NCBI GenBank assembly: GCA_030523505.1
Contig: JAUNIK010000020.1
Span: forward strand, 1 to 14,006
Direction: 5' to 3'
DNA length: 14,006 nucleotides
Source: Prevotellaceae bacterium
GTDB lineage: Bacteria > Bacteroidota > Bacteroidia > Bacteroidales > Bacteroidaceae
Below the pieces are notes generated by a model. It made no database searches and was not told the DNA's origin. It saw only the letters and a program-made list of their open reading frames with translations. Shown piece after piece: positions 7,082 through 14,006 of the stretch. Made by a program: the position numbers and the translations under genes. Every line of letters begins with the position of its first letter. Position 1 is the stretch's first letter.

Positions 7082-8596
7082 TTATCCTAATGTCTGGATG
7101 GCAGCGTCGAGACGACGGAGTGTCTCTTCCTTGCCAAGGAACGCAGAGATATCGAACATACCTGGTCCCTTGCCCTCACCAACGAGGCAGAGACGCCAAG
7201 CGTTCATCACATCACCAAGCTTATACTCCTTGGACTCAATCCAAGCATGAACCGCTGTTTCCTGAGCCTCGAGAGAGAAATCTTCGAGGCCTGCGAGGAG
7301 TTCGCGGAGCTCGGTCATCTGCTGTGGTGAGTACTCCTTCCAGCGCTTCTTTGCTGTCTTCTCATCATAAGATGTTGGTGCTACGAAGAAGAACGAGCAG
7401 AGTGGCCACAATTCCTTAACGAAACTTACACGGTCCTTCATCATTCGTACTACCTCTGTAACGCGCTCTATCGACTCCTCAACACCGTTGTTGGCAACGA
7501 TTGGAGCGAAGAGTTCTGCAATCTCTTCGTTGCTCTTCTGGAGGATATACTCGTGGTTGAACCAGATTCCCTTCTGGAAGTCGAACTTTGCACCTGCCTT
7601 CGAACAGCGTGAGATATCGAAAGCCTCAACGAGCTGATCGAGGGAGAACATCTCCTGCTCTGTACCTGGGTTCCACCCGAGGAGTGCGAGGAAGTTTACA
7701 ACAGCCTCTGGGAAATAACCGCTTTCTCTGTATCCTGATGAAACCTCACCAGTCTTTGGGTCGTGCCACTCGAGTGGGAACACAGGGAAGCCGAGACGAT
7801 CGCCATCACGCTTTGAGAGTTTTCCCTTGCCCTCTGGCTTGAGGAGCAATGGGAGGTGAGCAAACTGTGGCATTGTGTCTTCCCAACCGAATGCACGATA
7901 GAGAAGCACATGAAGTGGAGCTGATGGCAACCACTCCTCACCACGGATTACATGGGAAATCTCCATGAGGTGGTCGTCAACGATATTTGCGAGGTGGTAT
8001 GTAGGGAGCTCGTCAGCGCTCTTATAGAGAACCTTATCATCGAGGATATCGCTCTTGATGACTACCTCACCGCGGATAAGGTCGTGAACATGAACCTCTA
8101 CTCCTGGCTCAATCTTGAAACGGACTACATACTGATGACCGTCGGCGATGAGTGCCTGAACTTCCTCAGCTGAGAGGGTGAGCGAGTTGCGCATCATGCC
8201 ACGGGTCTTGGCGTCGTACTGGAAATTCTGGATTTCAGCACGCTTTGCCTCGAGTTCCTCTGGTGTGTCGAAAGCAATATATGCCTTGTCGTTGTCGAGA
8301 AGCTGCTGAACATACTTCTTATAGATGTCGCGACGCTCCGACTGACGGTAAGGACCCTTGTCGCCACCAAAGCTGACACCCTCGTCGAAATTAATGCCGA
8401 GCCAACGGAATGACTCAAGGATATACTCCTCTGCGCCTGGCACGAAACGGTTGGAATCTGTGTCCTCAATACGGAACACGAGATCACCACCATGCTGGCG
8501 TGCAAACAGATAGTTATACAATGCTGTACGGACACCTCCGATATGGAGCGCTCCGGTTGGACTTGGTGCAAAACGCACTCTTACTCTTCTTTCCAT
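7082..8596 (-). CDS. gltX: Glutamyl-tRNA synthetase
   Basis: Class I aminoacyl-tRNA synthetase that charges glutamate on tRNA-Glu in the cytoplasm; it also supports the Glu-tRNA-dependent routes of Gln charging and tetrapyrrole synthesis where these exist. Seen: the HIGH-type motif HIGG (H18 to G21) after [10 protein letters not shown], the KMSKS-type motif KLSKR (K259 to R263), and the GltX core [16 protein letters not shown] near the N terminus. Length is 504 aa, usual for this enzyme in Bacteroidetes. The ATG at 8594-8596 is chosen as the start because [15 protein letters not shown] is the family's N terminus. An in-frame TTG at 8618-8620 would add eight residues of no known use. It is the first gene of the long minus-strand unit, with an 18-nt gap to the acyltransferase gene. 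No tRNA-type regulatory leader is visible. Confidence 0.97.
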   Translation of the reverse strand: MERRVRVRFAPSPTGALHIGGVRTALYNYLFARQHGGDLVFRIEDTDSNRFVPGAEEYILESFRWLGINFDEGVSFGGDKGPYRQSERRDIYKKYVQQLLDNDKAYIAFDTPEELEAKRAEIQNFQYDAKTRGMMRNSLTLSAEEVQALIADGHQYVVRFKIEPGVEVHVHDLIRGEVVIKSDILDDKVLYKSADELPTYHLANIVDDHLMEISHVIRGEEWLPSAPLHVLLYRAFGWEDTMPQFAHLPLLLKPEGKGKLSKRDGDRLGFPVFPLEWHDPKTGEVSSGYRESGYFPEAVVNFLALLGWNPGTEQEMFSLDQLVEAFDISRCSKAGAKFDFQKGIWFNHEYILQKSNEEIAELFAPIVANNGVEESIERVTEVVRMMKDRVSFVKELWPLCSFFFVAPTSYDEKTAKKRWKEYSPQQMTELRELLAGLEDFSLEAQETAVHAWIESKEYKLGDVMNAWRLCLVGEGKGPGMFDISAFLGKEETLRRLDAAIQTLG

Positions 8597-8617
8597 CTTA
8601 TGTAATTTTATTATTGA

Positions 8618-8707
8618 CAAATGTACTGTCGCAGGGCGTTTACCCAGCGATCAACGATAAAAATGATGCGCCTAAAGGCGAAAAATCAATTATTTTTTGC
8701 AAAATTA
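8618..8707 (-). promoter_or_regulatory. Candidate Bacteroidetes promoter elements for the gltX operon
   Basis: On the minus strand two exact matches to the Bacteroidetes -7 consensus TAnnTTTG occur upstream of gltX: TAATTTTG at 8707-8700 and TACATTTG at 8625-8618. Neither has a clean TTTG at the right distance for a -33 box, so the choice between them is open. The first would leave a 5' UTR of about 95 nt with a small hairpin at 8669-8672/8677-8680 (CGCC, loop TAAA, GGCG). The second would leave a UTR of about 15 nt. Confidence 0.35.
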
Positions 8708-8740
8708 CACTTTTTTTTCCTTATTAGAGTATTTTTTTTG

Positions 8741-8748
8741 TATTTTCG
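8741..8748 (+). promoter_or_regulatory. Weak candidate -7 element for the 7TM-HD gene
   Basis: TATTTTCG at 8741-8748 differs from TAnnTTTG at one position and lies about 55 nt before the ATG at 8803. No clear TTTG sits at the expected -33 distance. Two T8 runs lie just upstream, at 8711-8718 and 8732-8739. Low confidence. Confidence 0.25.
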
Positions 8749-8802
8749 CATTCGGAATGGGGATATAACGCCCCACATCATGATATTAGTCCCTAAAGCC
8801 CA

Positions 8803-10854
8803 ATGAAATTAAGCGAAAACAACTCACCGTTTATCTGGAGAAAAGCCATCTCGCAAACACTGATAATCATTGCCTCGATACTCATCATCGTGGCTTCTCT
8901 GCCACGTCACGACGATCAGGCCTTCAAATATGAGGTGGACATGCCGTGGATGTATTCTACATTCACCGCCAGTTTCGATTTCCCTATATACAAGGATACG
9001 GCTGTGTTCAACCAGGAATGCCGCGATGCATTGGCTACCTTCCAACCTTATTTCCACATTGATCCAAATGTGGAGAGACGACAGGTGGCAAAGATTGAGG
9101 CTGATTACAAGGACGGACTGCCAGGACTGCCGGCAGAGTATCTGCGTATTGTCACAAACCGTCTGCACCGTGTGTATCAGGCGGGAGTGATGAGTGCACA
9201 GGACTATAACGAGATTGCAAAGGACTCATCGACAATGGTGAGAATCATTGCCGGAAAGACTACCGAAAGCCGCTATGTGAGTCATTTCTACTCTACCCGT
9301 ACGGCATATAACCAGTTGTTCGTGGATGACGAACTGGGTGAGATGCGCCAGACTTTGCAAAGATGTAACCTGAACGAATACATTGAACCGAATGTCATCT
9401 ATGACAAGGAGCGCACAGAGGATGAGTGTGCTTCAATGCTGGCTCACATTCCTCCGACAAAGGGAATGGTGAAGAAGGATCAGAAAATCATCGATCGCGG
9501 AGAACTTGTTGACGAATCCACAGCGGCTATCATCAGTTCATACGAGAAAGAAAGGAAACGCAGAAGTACCGACACTCGAGACGTACTTCAGAAACTGCTC
9601 GGCCAGACGCTCATCGTCTCACTTATAATTTCGCTCTATTCGTTATATCTGTTCTTGTTCAGAAGAGATTATTTCGAAAAGATACGCTCAATGATGATGC
9701 TTTATCTGCTGATAACGGTATTCGTTGTACTGGTATCGTTCATGATGAAGCACCAGTTCTTCTCGGTGTATATCATTCCTTTCTGTATAACGCCTGTTTT
9801 TGTGCGTGTGTTCATGGATTCGCGAACTGCGTTTGTCACACATTCAACAATGATCCTTATCTGTGCTATCGCTGTGAACTTCCAATATGAATTCCTCATC
9901 GTGCAACTGATGGCGGGTATGGCGGCAGTATATTCTCTTCGCGAACTGTCAAAGCGTTCACAGGTATTGAAGACTGCATTGTTAGCCACAATAGTGAGCA
10001 TCATCGCTTACTTCTCACTGAAACTGTTGCAGAGCAATGACCTTCTCAACGACAACGATATGTACTTGTATCTATGTGTCAATGGTGTTCTGGTGCTGCT
10101 CTCATACCCACTGATGTGGATCATTGAGAAAATGTTCGACTTCAATTCCGATGTTACACTCTTCGAATTGTCTGACACTAACCGTGGTGCACTGCGTGAA
10201 CTGAGCGAGATTGCTCCGGGAACTTTCCAGCATTCAGTATCGGTGGGTAACCTTGCTGCTGAGATTGCAAACAAGATTGGTGCCGACAGTCTTTTGGTGC
10301 GTACCGGCGCTTTGTATCACGACATTGGCAAGATGGAGAATCCGGCGTTCTTTACTGAGAACCAGGCTGGTACAAATCCTCACGACAATCTCACCTATGT
10401 GGATAGCGCACAGACAATCATCAGTCATGTCACAAGGGGTATCAGCATTGCTGAACGCTATGACCTGCCACAGTTTATCAAGGACTTCATCCTTACTCAC
10501 CACGCTACCGGCATGACGAAGTTCTTCTGGGTAAAACAGCAGAATGAGCACCCTGAGGAGGATGTCGATGCTTCGTTGTTCACCTATCCTGGTCCTAATC
10601 CGTTCACTCGCGAGCAGGCTATCCTTATGATGGCTGACACTGTTGAGGCAGCATCGCGTTCACTGAAGGAATATACCGATGATACTATCATGAAGATGGT
10701 GCATAACCTCATTGACACCCAGGTGGCAGAAGGTTATTTCAAAGAGTGCCCTATCACCTTCCGCGATATCGCTGTAGCAAAGCAGGTGATGATAGAACGC
10801 CTAAAGACTATCTATCACACGAGAGTGTCTTATCCAGAGCTGAAGAAGCGATAG
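8803..10854 (+). CDS. 7TM-HD (PgpH-like) c-di-AMP phosphodiesterase
   Basis: Predicted inner-membrane phosphodiesterase that hydrolyses the second messenger c-di-AMP in the cytoplasm and thereby affects osmotic and potassium balance. Seen in order: an N-terminal membrane helix (about residues 12-32), an extracytoplasmic 7TMR-HDED domain (about 35-265) that ends in the typical EPNVIYD ... PPTKGMVKKDQKIIDRGE stretch, six or seven hydrophobic helices (about 266-450), and a C-terminal HD domain. HD-domain metal residues fit the PgpH type: H477 (in TFQHS), H506-D507 (HDIGK), H542, H566-H567 (LTHHATG) and D612 (MADTVEA). Length is 683 aa, normal for the family. The ATG at 8803-8805 is preceded by an extended non-coding region. 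A lone gene on the plus strand, divergent from gltX; no diadenylate cyclase gene lies in the window. Confidence 0.93.
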   Translation: MKLSENNSPFIWRKAISQTLIIIASILIIVASLPRHDDQAFKYEVDMPWMYSTFTASFDFPIYKDTAVFNQECRDALATFQPYFHIDPNVERRQVAKIEADYKDGLPGLPAEYLRIVTNRLHRVYQAGVMSAQDYNEIAKDSSTMVRIIAGKTTESRYVSHFYSTRTAYNQLFVDDELGEMRQTLQRCNLNEYIEPNVIYDKERTEDECASMLAHIPPTKGMVKKDQKIIDRGELVDESTAAIISSYEKERKRRSTDTRDVLQKLLGQTLIVSLIISLYSLYLFLFRRDYFEKIRSMMMLYLLITVFVVLVSFMMKHQFFSVYIIPFCITPVFVRVFMDSRTAFVTHSTMILICAIAVNFQYEFLIVQLMAGMAAVYSLRELSKRSQVLKTALLATIVSIIAYFSLKLLQSNDLLNDNDMYLYLCVNGVLVLLSYPLMWIIEKMFDFNSDVTLFELSDTNRGALRELSEIAPGTFQHSVSVGNLAAEIANKIGADSLLVRTGALYHDIGKMENPAFFTENQAGTNPHDNLTYVDSAQTIISHVTRGISIAERYDLPQFIKDFILTHHATGMTKFFWVKQQNEHPEEDVDASLFTYPGPNPFTREQAILMMADTVEAASRSLKEYTDDTIMKMVHNLIDTQVAEGYFKECPITFRDIAVAKQVMIERLKTIYHTRVSYPELKKR

Positions 10855-10873
10855 CGAAAGCGATGGCGATGCT

Positions 10874-10920
10874 GCCACTGTTCCCGATGTAGCCACAGTT
10901 CCCGATGCTTTTCCATCGGG
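10874..10920 (+). terminator. Direct repeat and hairpin between 7TM-HD and M18 genes, possible terminator
   Basis: The 97-nt gap between the two genes holds a 16-nt direct repeat, GCCACTGTTCCCGATG (10874-10889) and GCCACAGTTCCCGATG (10892-10907), with one mismatch. The second copy then forms a hairpin, CCCGATG (10901-10907) with CATCGGG (10914-10920), around a 6-nt loop. Both copies of CCCGATG could pair with the same downstream arm. There is no run of T after it, so intrinsic termination is doubtful. It may be a transcript-end or mRNA-stability structure. Confidence 0.4.
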
Positions 10921-10932
10921 CAATAATAAAAA

Positions 10933-10950
10933 CCCCTAACTCCCAATAAC
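10933..10950 (+). repeat. Copy of an 18-nt motif also found at 968-985
   Basis: CCCCTAACTCCCAATAAC lies directly before the ATG at 10952 and differs at only two positions from CCCATAACTCCCATTAAC at 968-985, which is part of the candidate repeat element. It looks like a dispersed short repeat. Its closeness to the start codon means it also sits in the translation-initiation region of the M18 gene. Confidence 0.5.
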
Positions 10951-10951
10951 A

Positions 10952-12235
10952 ATGAAAAAATTACTTCCTTTTCTCGATGCTTCGCCTGTGAACTTCCTGG
11001 CTGTGAAGGCTTTGGCAGAAGAGCTCGAGTCTGCTGGTTTCCGCAGAATAGATCCTACACTGCCTCTCGGCGAGGTGAAAGCTGGCGACCAGTTATATGT
11101 CACAAAGAACGATTCTTCTATCTATGCTTTCCGCATTGGTAACAAACCAATGAGCGAGGTGGGATTCCGCCTTATCTGTGCTCACTGCGACTCACCGACA
11201 TTCCGCATCAAACCTAATGCAGAGATGCTCTGCGAGGGTGGTATCGTGAAACTGAACACTGAGGTTTACGGTGGTCCTATTATGTCAACATGGTTTGATC
11301 GTCCACTGACCATCGCTGGTCGTGTCATTGTGAAAGGCAAAGATGCGCTCCACCCAGAGACATTACTGCTTCATGTGAAGCGTCCTCTTCTACAGATCAG
11401 CAACCTCGCCATCCATTTCAACCGCCAGGTGAATGATGGTGTGAAGTTGAGCAAGCAGAAGGATGTATTGCCTATACTCGGCATTGTAACAGACCACTTG
11501 GAATGCGGCAACCTGCTTATGAATACCATCTGCAGCGAACTTAACATCAAGGCAGAGGATATTCTTGACTTCGACTTGTATCTTGCTGATGCAACTCCAG
11601 CTTGCACCTTCGGTGTGCATGATGAGTTCATCTCTTCCGGCCGTCTTGATGATTTGTCGATGTGCTATGCCGGATTGCAGGCTCTCATTGGCAACAAGAC
11701 CGAGGATGCCACACAGGTTCTGGCAATTTTCGACAACGAAGAGACTGGTTCACAGACAAAACAGGGTGCCGGCAGCCCATTCTTCGCAAGTATGTTGCAG
11801 CGACTTATCCTTGCTCAGGGTGGCAATCAGGAGAGTTTCTATCAGGCAATAGAACTGTCATTCATGGTATCAGCTGACAATGCTCATGCTTGGCATCCAA
11901 ACTATTCCGAGAAATTCGACCCAACAAACCATCCTTACCTTGGTGGTGGTCCTGTCATCAAGTTCAATGCAGCACAGAAATACGCCAGCGATGCTGTTTC
12001 TGCTGCAGTGTTTGCAAGTGTATGCGAGGAAGCCGGTGTTCCTTGCCAGCGTTTCGTAAATCATAGTGATGTTGCCGGTGGTTCTACCCTCGGAAACATT
12101 CTCGCTTCAAGCCTTCCACTTCGTGGCGTAGATATGGGAAATGCCATCCTCGCTATGCATAGCTGCCGCGAGACTGGTTCGGTATTGGATCATTTTTACT
12201 GCGTCAAGGCATTCACCCAGTTCTACAAGAGCTAA
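10952..12235 (+). CDS. apeB: M18 family aspartyl-type aminopeptidase
   Basis: Predicted cytoplasmic zinc aminopeptidase that removes N-terminal residues, preferably acidic ones, from peptides, and so takes part in peptide turnover. Seen: all the two-zinc site motifs of family M18 in order. They are AHCDSPTF with H78 and D80; a DD pair (D233, D234); DNEE with E263 and E264; SADNAHAWH with D309 and H312; and HSDVAGG with H371. Length is 427 aa, normal for bacterial M18 enzymes. Start ATG at 10952-10954 is followed directly by the family's N-terminal FLDASPVNF segment. It lies 97 nt after the 7TM-HD gene on the same strand. It is followed by a repeat tract, a strong terminator, and then the FadL gene with its own promoter, so it ends a transcription unit. 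Confidence 0.95.
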   Translation: MKKLLPFLDASPVNFLAVKALAEELESAGFRRIDPTLPLGEVKAGDQLYVTKNDSSIYAFRIGNKPMSEVGFRLICAHCDSPTFRIKPNAEMLCEGGIVKLNTEVYGGPIMSTWFDRPLTIAGRVIVKGKDALHPETLLLHVKRPLLQISNLAIHFNRQVNDGVKLSKQKDVLPILGIVTDHLECGNLLMNTICSELNIKAEDILDFDLYLADATPACTFGVHDEFISSGRLDDLSMCYAGLQALIGNKTEDATQVLAIFDNEETGSQTKQGAGSPFFASMLQRLILAQGGNQESFYQAIELSFMVSADNAHAWHPNYSEKFDPTNHPYLGGGPVIKFNAAQKYASDAVSAAVFASVCEEAGVPCQRFVNHSDVAGGSTLGNILASSLPLRGVDMGNAILAMHSCRETGSVLDHFYCVKAFTQFYKS

Positions 12236-12271
12236 GATTTCTAGAATACCTAGAAAATCTAGAATATCTAG
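12232..12271. repeat. 9-nt CTAG tandem repeat
   Basis: CTAG occurs at 12241, 12250, 12259 and 12268, exactly 9 nt apart, in units CTAGAATAC, CTAGAAAAT, CTAGAATAT and a partial CTAG. A weaker unit, CTAAGATTT, starts at 12232 and contains the stop codon of the M18 gene. CTAG-centred units make the tract partly palindromic. Confidence 0.85.
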
Positions 12272-12302
12272 CCAAATCAATAATATTAATAATGTACGCA
12301 CG

Positions 12303-12337
12303 CGCACGAGAGGCAAAATCGCTTCTCGTGCGTTTTT
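12303..12337 (+). terminator. Rho-independent terminator
   Basis: CGCACGAGA (12303-12311) pairs exactly with TCTCGTGCG (12324-12332). The stem extends inward by a G-T wobble and two G-C pairs (12312-12314 with 12321-12323), leaving the 6-nt loop AAAATC. A run of T (12333-12337) follows. This is a textbook intrinsic terminator for the M18 gene transcript and separates it from the FadL gene. Confidence 0.9.
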
Positions 12338-12355
12338 ATGGTCTGTAGGTCCGCT

Positions 12356-12403
12356 TTTGTGTGATAAATATCAAGTAATTGCACACAAACACTCGTTTTG
12401 TGT
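12356..12403. repeat. Inverted and direct repeats just upstream of the fadL-type promoter
   Basis: TTTGTGTG (12356-12363) is inverted exactly as CACACAAA (12382-12389), with an 18-nt spacer. TTTTGTGT then occurs again at 12396-12403 and could pair with the same central arm. The set ends 18 nt before the -33 box at 12422. It could be an operator or a second transcript-end structure. Confidence 0.5.
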
Positions 12404-12421
12404 CATTTTTCTTTTCACATT

Positions 12422-12453
12422 TTTGGTCAATTTGTGCATTCTTTGTAACTTTG
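12422..12453 (+). promoter_or_regulatory. Bacteroidetes-type promoter of the FadL gene
   Basis: TTTG at 12422-12425 (-33 box) and TAACTTTG at 12446-12453 (-7 box, exact TAnnTTTG) are 20 nt apart, as expected for the primary sigma factor of Bacteroidetes. Transcription should begin around 12459-12462, giving a 5' UTR of about 25 nt before the ATG at 12486. Confidence 0.85.
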
Positions 12454-12485
12454 CACCGCAATTTCAAACAATTTAGGTAAAGAAT

Positions 12486-13997
12486 ATGACACAATTGAAG
12501 AAAATCATAGCAACAGTTCTGTTTGCTACATCAACCCTCAGCGCAATGGCTGGCGGTCTTCTCACAAACACAAACCAGAATGCCTCATTCCTCCGTCAGA
12601 TGAGTCAGAATGGTATCATCGACATTACTGGTCTTTATGCGAACCCTGCCGGTACAGCATTCCTTGAGAACGGCTGGCACCTATCTTTGAACAATCAGTC
12701 AGCTTGGCAGACTCGTAACATCAAGACAACATTCCCTCTCTTTGCATATAATGTAAACGATCATAACACAATGCACGAGTTCGAGGGTAAGGCTACGGCT
12801 CCTGCAATTCCTTCATTCCAGGTTTCTTACAACCACGACAAGTGGAGCGTATTCGGAAACTTCGCCCTCGTTGGTGGTGGTGGTAAGTGTGAGTTCGACA
12901 AGGGTCTTGGCTCTTTCGAGGCACTTTACTCTGGTCAGATTTACTCAAGTGTTGCACAGAATGTTGCTATGCAGCTCGCTAGCCAGGCTGCTCTCGGTTA
13001 TGCTACACAGGCAATTCCACAGTTAATGGCTGCTGGTATGACACTCGAGCAGGCTCAGGCTGCAGTTGCTGGTCCTGCTGCCGAGTATGGCAAGCAGTAC
13101 GCACAGGAGCACCTTAACGAGACTATGCAGCAGGCATATCAGGGTTACTCACTTGATGCTTACATGAAGGGACGTCAGTACTACTTCGGTCTTACTCTTG
13201 GTGGAACTTACAAGATTACCGACAACCTCGCAATTTCTGCTGGTATCCGCGGTGTTTACGCTACTTGCAACTACAATGGTTATGTACAGGATGTAAAGTA
13301 TACCGTTGGTGGTCAGACTGCTGATGCAAACTCAGACCTCACCCTCAACTGCGACCAGACTGGTTTCGCAATCACTCCAATCATCGGTTTCGACTGCAAG
13401 ATCAACGATCAGTGGAATGTTGCTGTTAAGTATGAGATGACAACAAGAATGTCGCTTAAGAACAAGACAGAGATGAACGACTTCGCAAAGGCTCAGGCTG
13501 CTGATCCTACAAACGCACTCGCTCAGTTCAAGGATGGCGAGAAGGTTCGCGAGGATATCCCGGGCATCATCGCTGTGGGTGCTCAGTACAAGCCAATCGA
13601 GGCTGTTCGCATCAATGCAAGCATGAACTACTACGTTGACAAGAATGCAAAGAAGTACAACAACAAGCAGAAGATGCTCGATGACAACACTCTCGAGATC
13701 ATCGCCGGTGCAGAGTACGACATCTGCAAGTATCTCACAGTAAGTGCTTCATGGCAGAACACCAACTACGGTCAGAGCGATGCTTACATGAACGACCTCT
13801 CATTCAACCTCTCAAGCAACTCAATCGGTTGTGGTTTCCGCATCAATGCAACAGAGCGTTGCTCTATCGACCTCGGTTACATGCACACTTTCTACCAGAA
13901 CCGCACTGTAAACACAGAGACCGCTGCAGGTATCAAGTCAGACCTCTACAACCGTACAAACAATGTAGTAGGTGTTGGTGTAAACCTCAACTTCTAA
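12486..13997 (+). CDS. FadL/OmpP1/TodX family outer-membrane transport protein
   Basis: Predicted 14-strand outer-membrane channel for hydrophobic small molecules such as fatty acids. Seen: a signal peptide (MTQLKKIIATVLFATSTLSAMA, cleavage probably before G23), the plug-like N terminus with NQNASFLRQMSQNGIIDITG and NPAG (N53 to G56) typical of OmpP1 proteins of Bacteroidetes, and long alternating strands through to the C terminus, VGVGVNLNF, ending in Phe as barrels do. Length is 503 aa. Residues about 154-229 form an Ala/Gln-rich, helical, low-complexity insert, most likely a long extramembrane loop. Codon use is strongly biased (mostly GGT, AAC, TAC, CGT or CGC), which suggests high expression. 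The promoter at 12422-12453 and the upstream terminator make it a separate unit. The real substrate is unknown. Confidence 0.93.
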   Translation: MTQLKKIIATVLFATSTLSAMAGGLLTNTNQNASFLRQMSQNGIIDITGLYANPAGTAFLENGWHLSLNNQSAWQTRNIKTTFPLFAYNVNDHNTMHEFEGKATAPAIPSFQVSYNHDKWSVFGNFALVGGGGKCEFDKGLGSFEALYSGQIYSSVAQNVAMQLASQAALGYATQAIPQLMAAGMTLEQAQAAVAGPAAEYGKQYAQEHLNETMQQAYQGYSLDAYMKGRQYYFGLTLGGTYKITDNLAISAGIRGVYATCNYNGYVQDVKYTVGGQTADANSDLTLNCDQTGFAITPIIGFDCKINDQWNVAVKYEMTTRMSLKNKTEMNDFAKAQAADPTNALAQFKDGEKVREDIPGIIAVGAQYKPIEAVRINASMNYYVDKNAKKYNNKQKMLDDNTLEIIAGAEYDICKYLTVSASWQNTNYGQSDAYMNDLSFNLSSNSIGCGFRINATERCSIDLGYMHTFYQNRTVNTETAAGIKSDLYNRTNNVVGVGVNLNF

Positions 13998-14006
13998 AAC
14001 GTGATA

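Noticed and set aside
8597..8620. Upstream TTG start for gltX
   Set aside because: The family's N terminus begins at the ATG at 8594-8596, and the extra eight residues have no counterpart in GltX.
8597..8802. T-box or other amino-acid-sensing leader before gltX
   Set aside because: No T-box sequence, long stem or terminator/antiterminator pair is visible; only a 4-bp hairpin is present.
12141..12476. Plus-strand open frame running from the M18 gene into the intergenic region
   Set aside because: It overlaps the real M18 frame, the repeat tract and the terminator, and ends before the FadL gene without any motif.

Overview
The window looks like a chromosomal segment from a Bacteroidales bacterium, probably in or near Prevotellaceae. 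The evidence is protein style (a Bacteroidetes-type FadL porin, a Stealth protein, a LicC/LicA pair, a PgpH-like 7TM-HD protein), genes without Shine-Dalgarno sequences, and at least one clear Bacteroidetes promoter (TTTG, 20 nt, TAACTTTG at 12422-12453). The genus is inferred from pattern recognition and was not tested by a search. No rRNA, tRNA, CRISPR array, transposase or phage gene was seen.

Left part, minus strand, read from 8596 down to 38. A tightly packed series of genes begins with gltX and continues with an LpxL-type acyltransferase, a Stealth sugar-phosphate transferase, a GT92 glycosyltransferase, a GT2-like glycosyltransferase, a LicD-type phosphotransferase, a small outer-membrane beta-barrel protein and a LicC-type nucleotidyltransferase. 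The gaps are only 2-24 nt. A 254-nt gap full of repeats then precedes a LicA-type choline kinase that lacks the family's usual C-terminal part. LicA, LicC and LicD together supply activation (kinase, then cytidylyltransferase) and transfer of phosphocholine, or a similar phospho-alcohol, to a surface glycan. With the lipid A acyltransferase and glycosyltransferases in the same transcription unit, the best reading is an LPS or surface-glycan assembly and decoration operon co-transcribed with a housekeeping tRNA synthetase.

Middle, 8597-8802: a 206-nt divergent intergenic region that should carry promoters for both directions.

Right part, plus strand: a PgpH-like c-di-AMP phosphodiesterase, an M18 aspartyl-type aminopeptidase, a strong intrinsic terminator, and a FadL/OmpP1 outer-membrane channel with its own promoter. 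These look like ordinary core genes.

The most interesting part is the licC/licA junction. The LicC-like protein ends in about 50 residues that resemble a decayed kinase N-lobe. Its stop codon overlaps the end of a 233-nt, transposase-free element with 19-nt imperfect terminal inverted repeats. The kinase after that element is C-terminally short. This suggests a rearranged descendant of the LicC-LicA fusion enzymes known in related bacteria.
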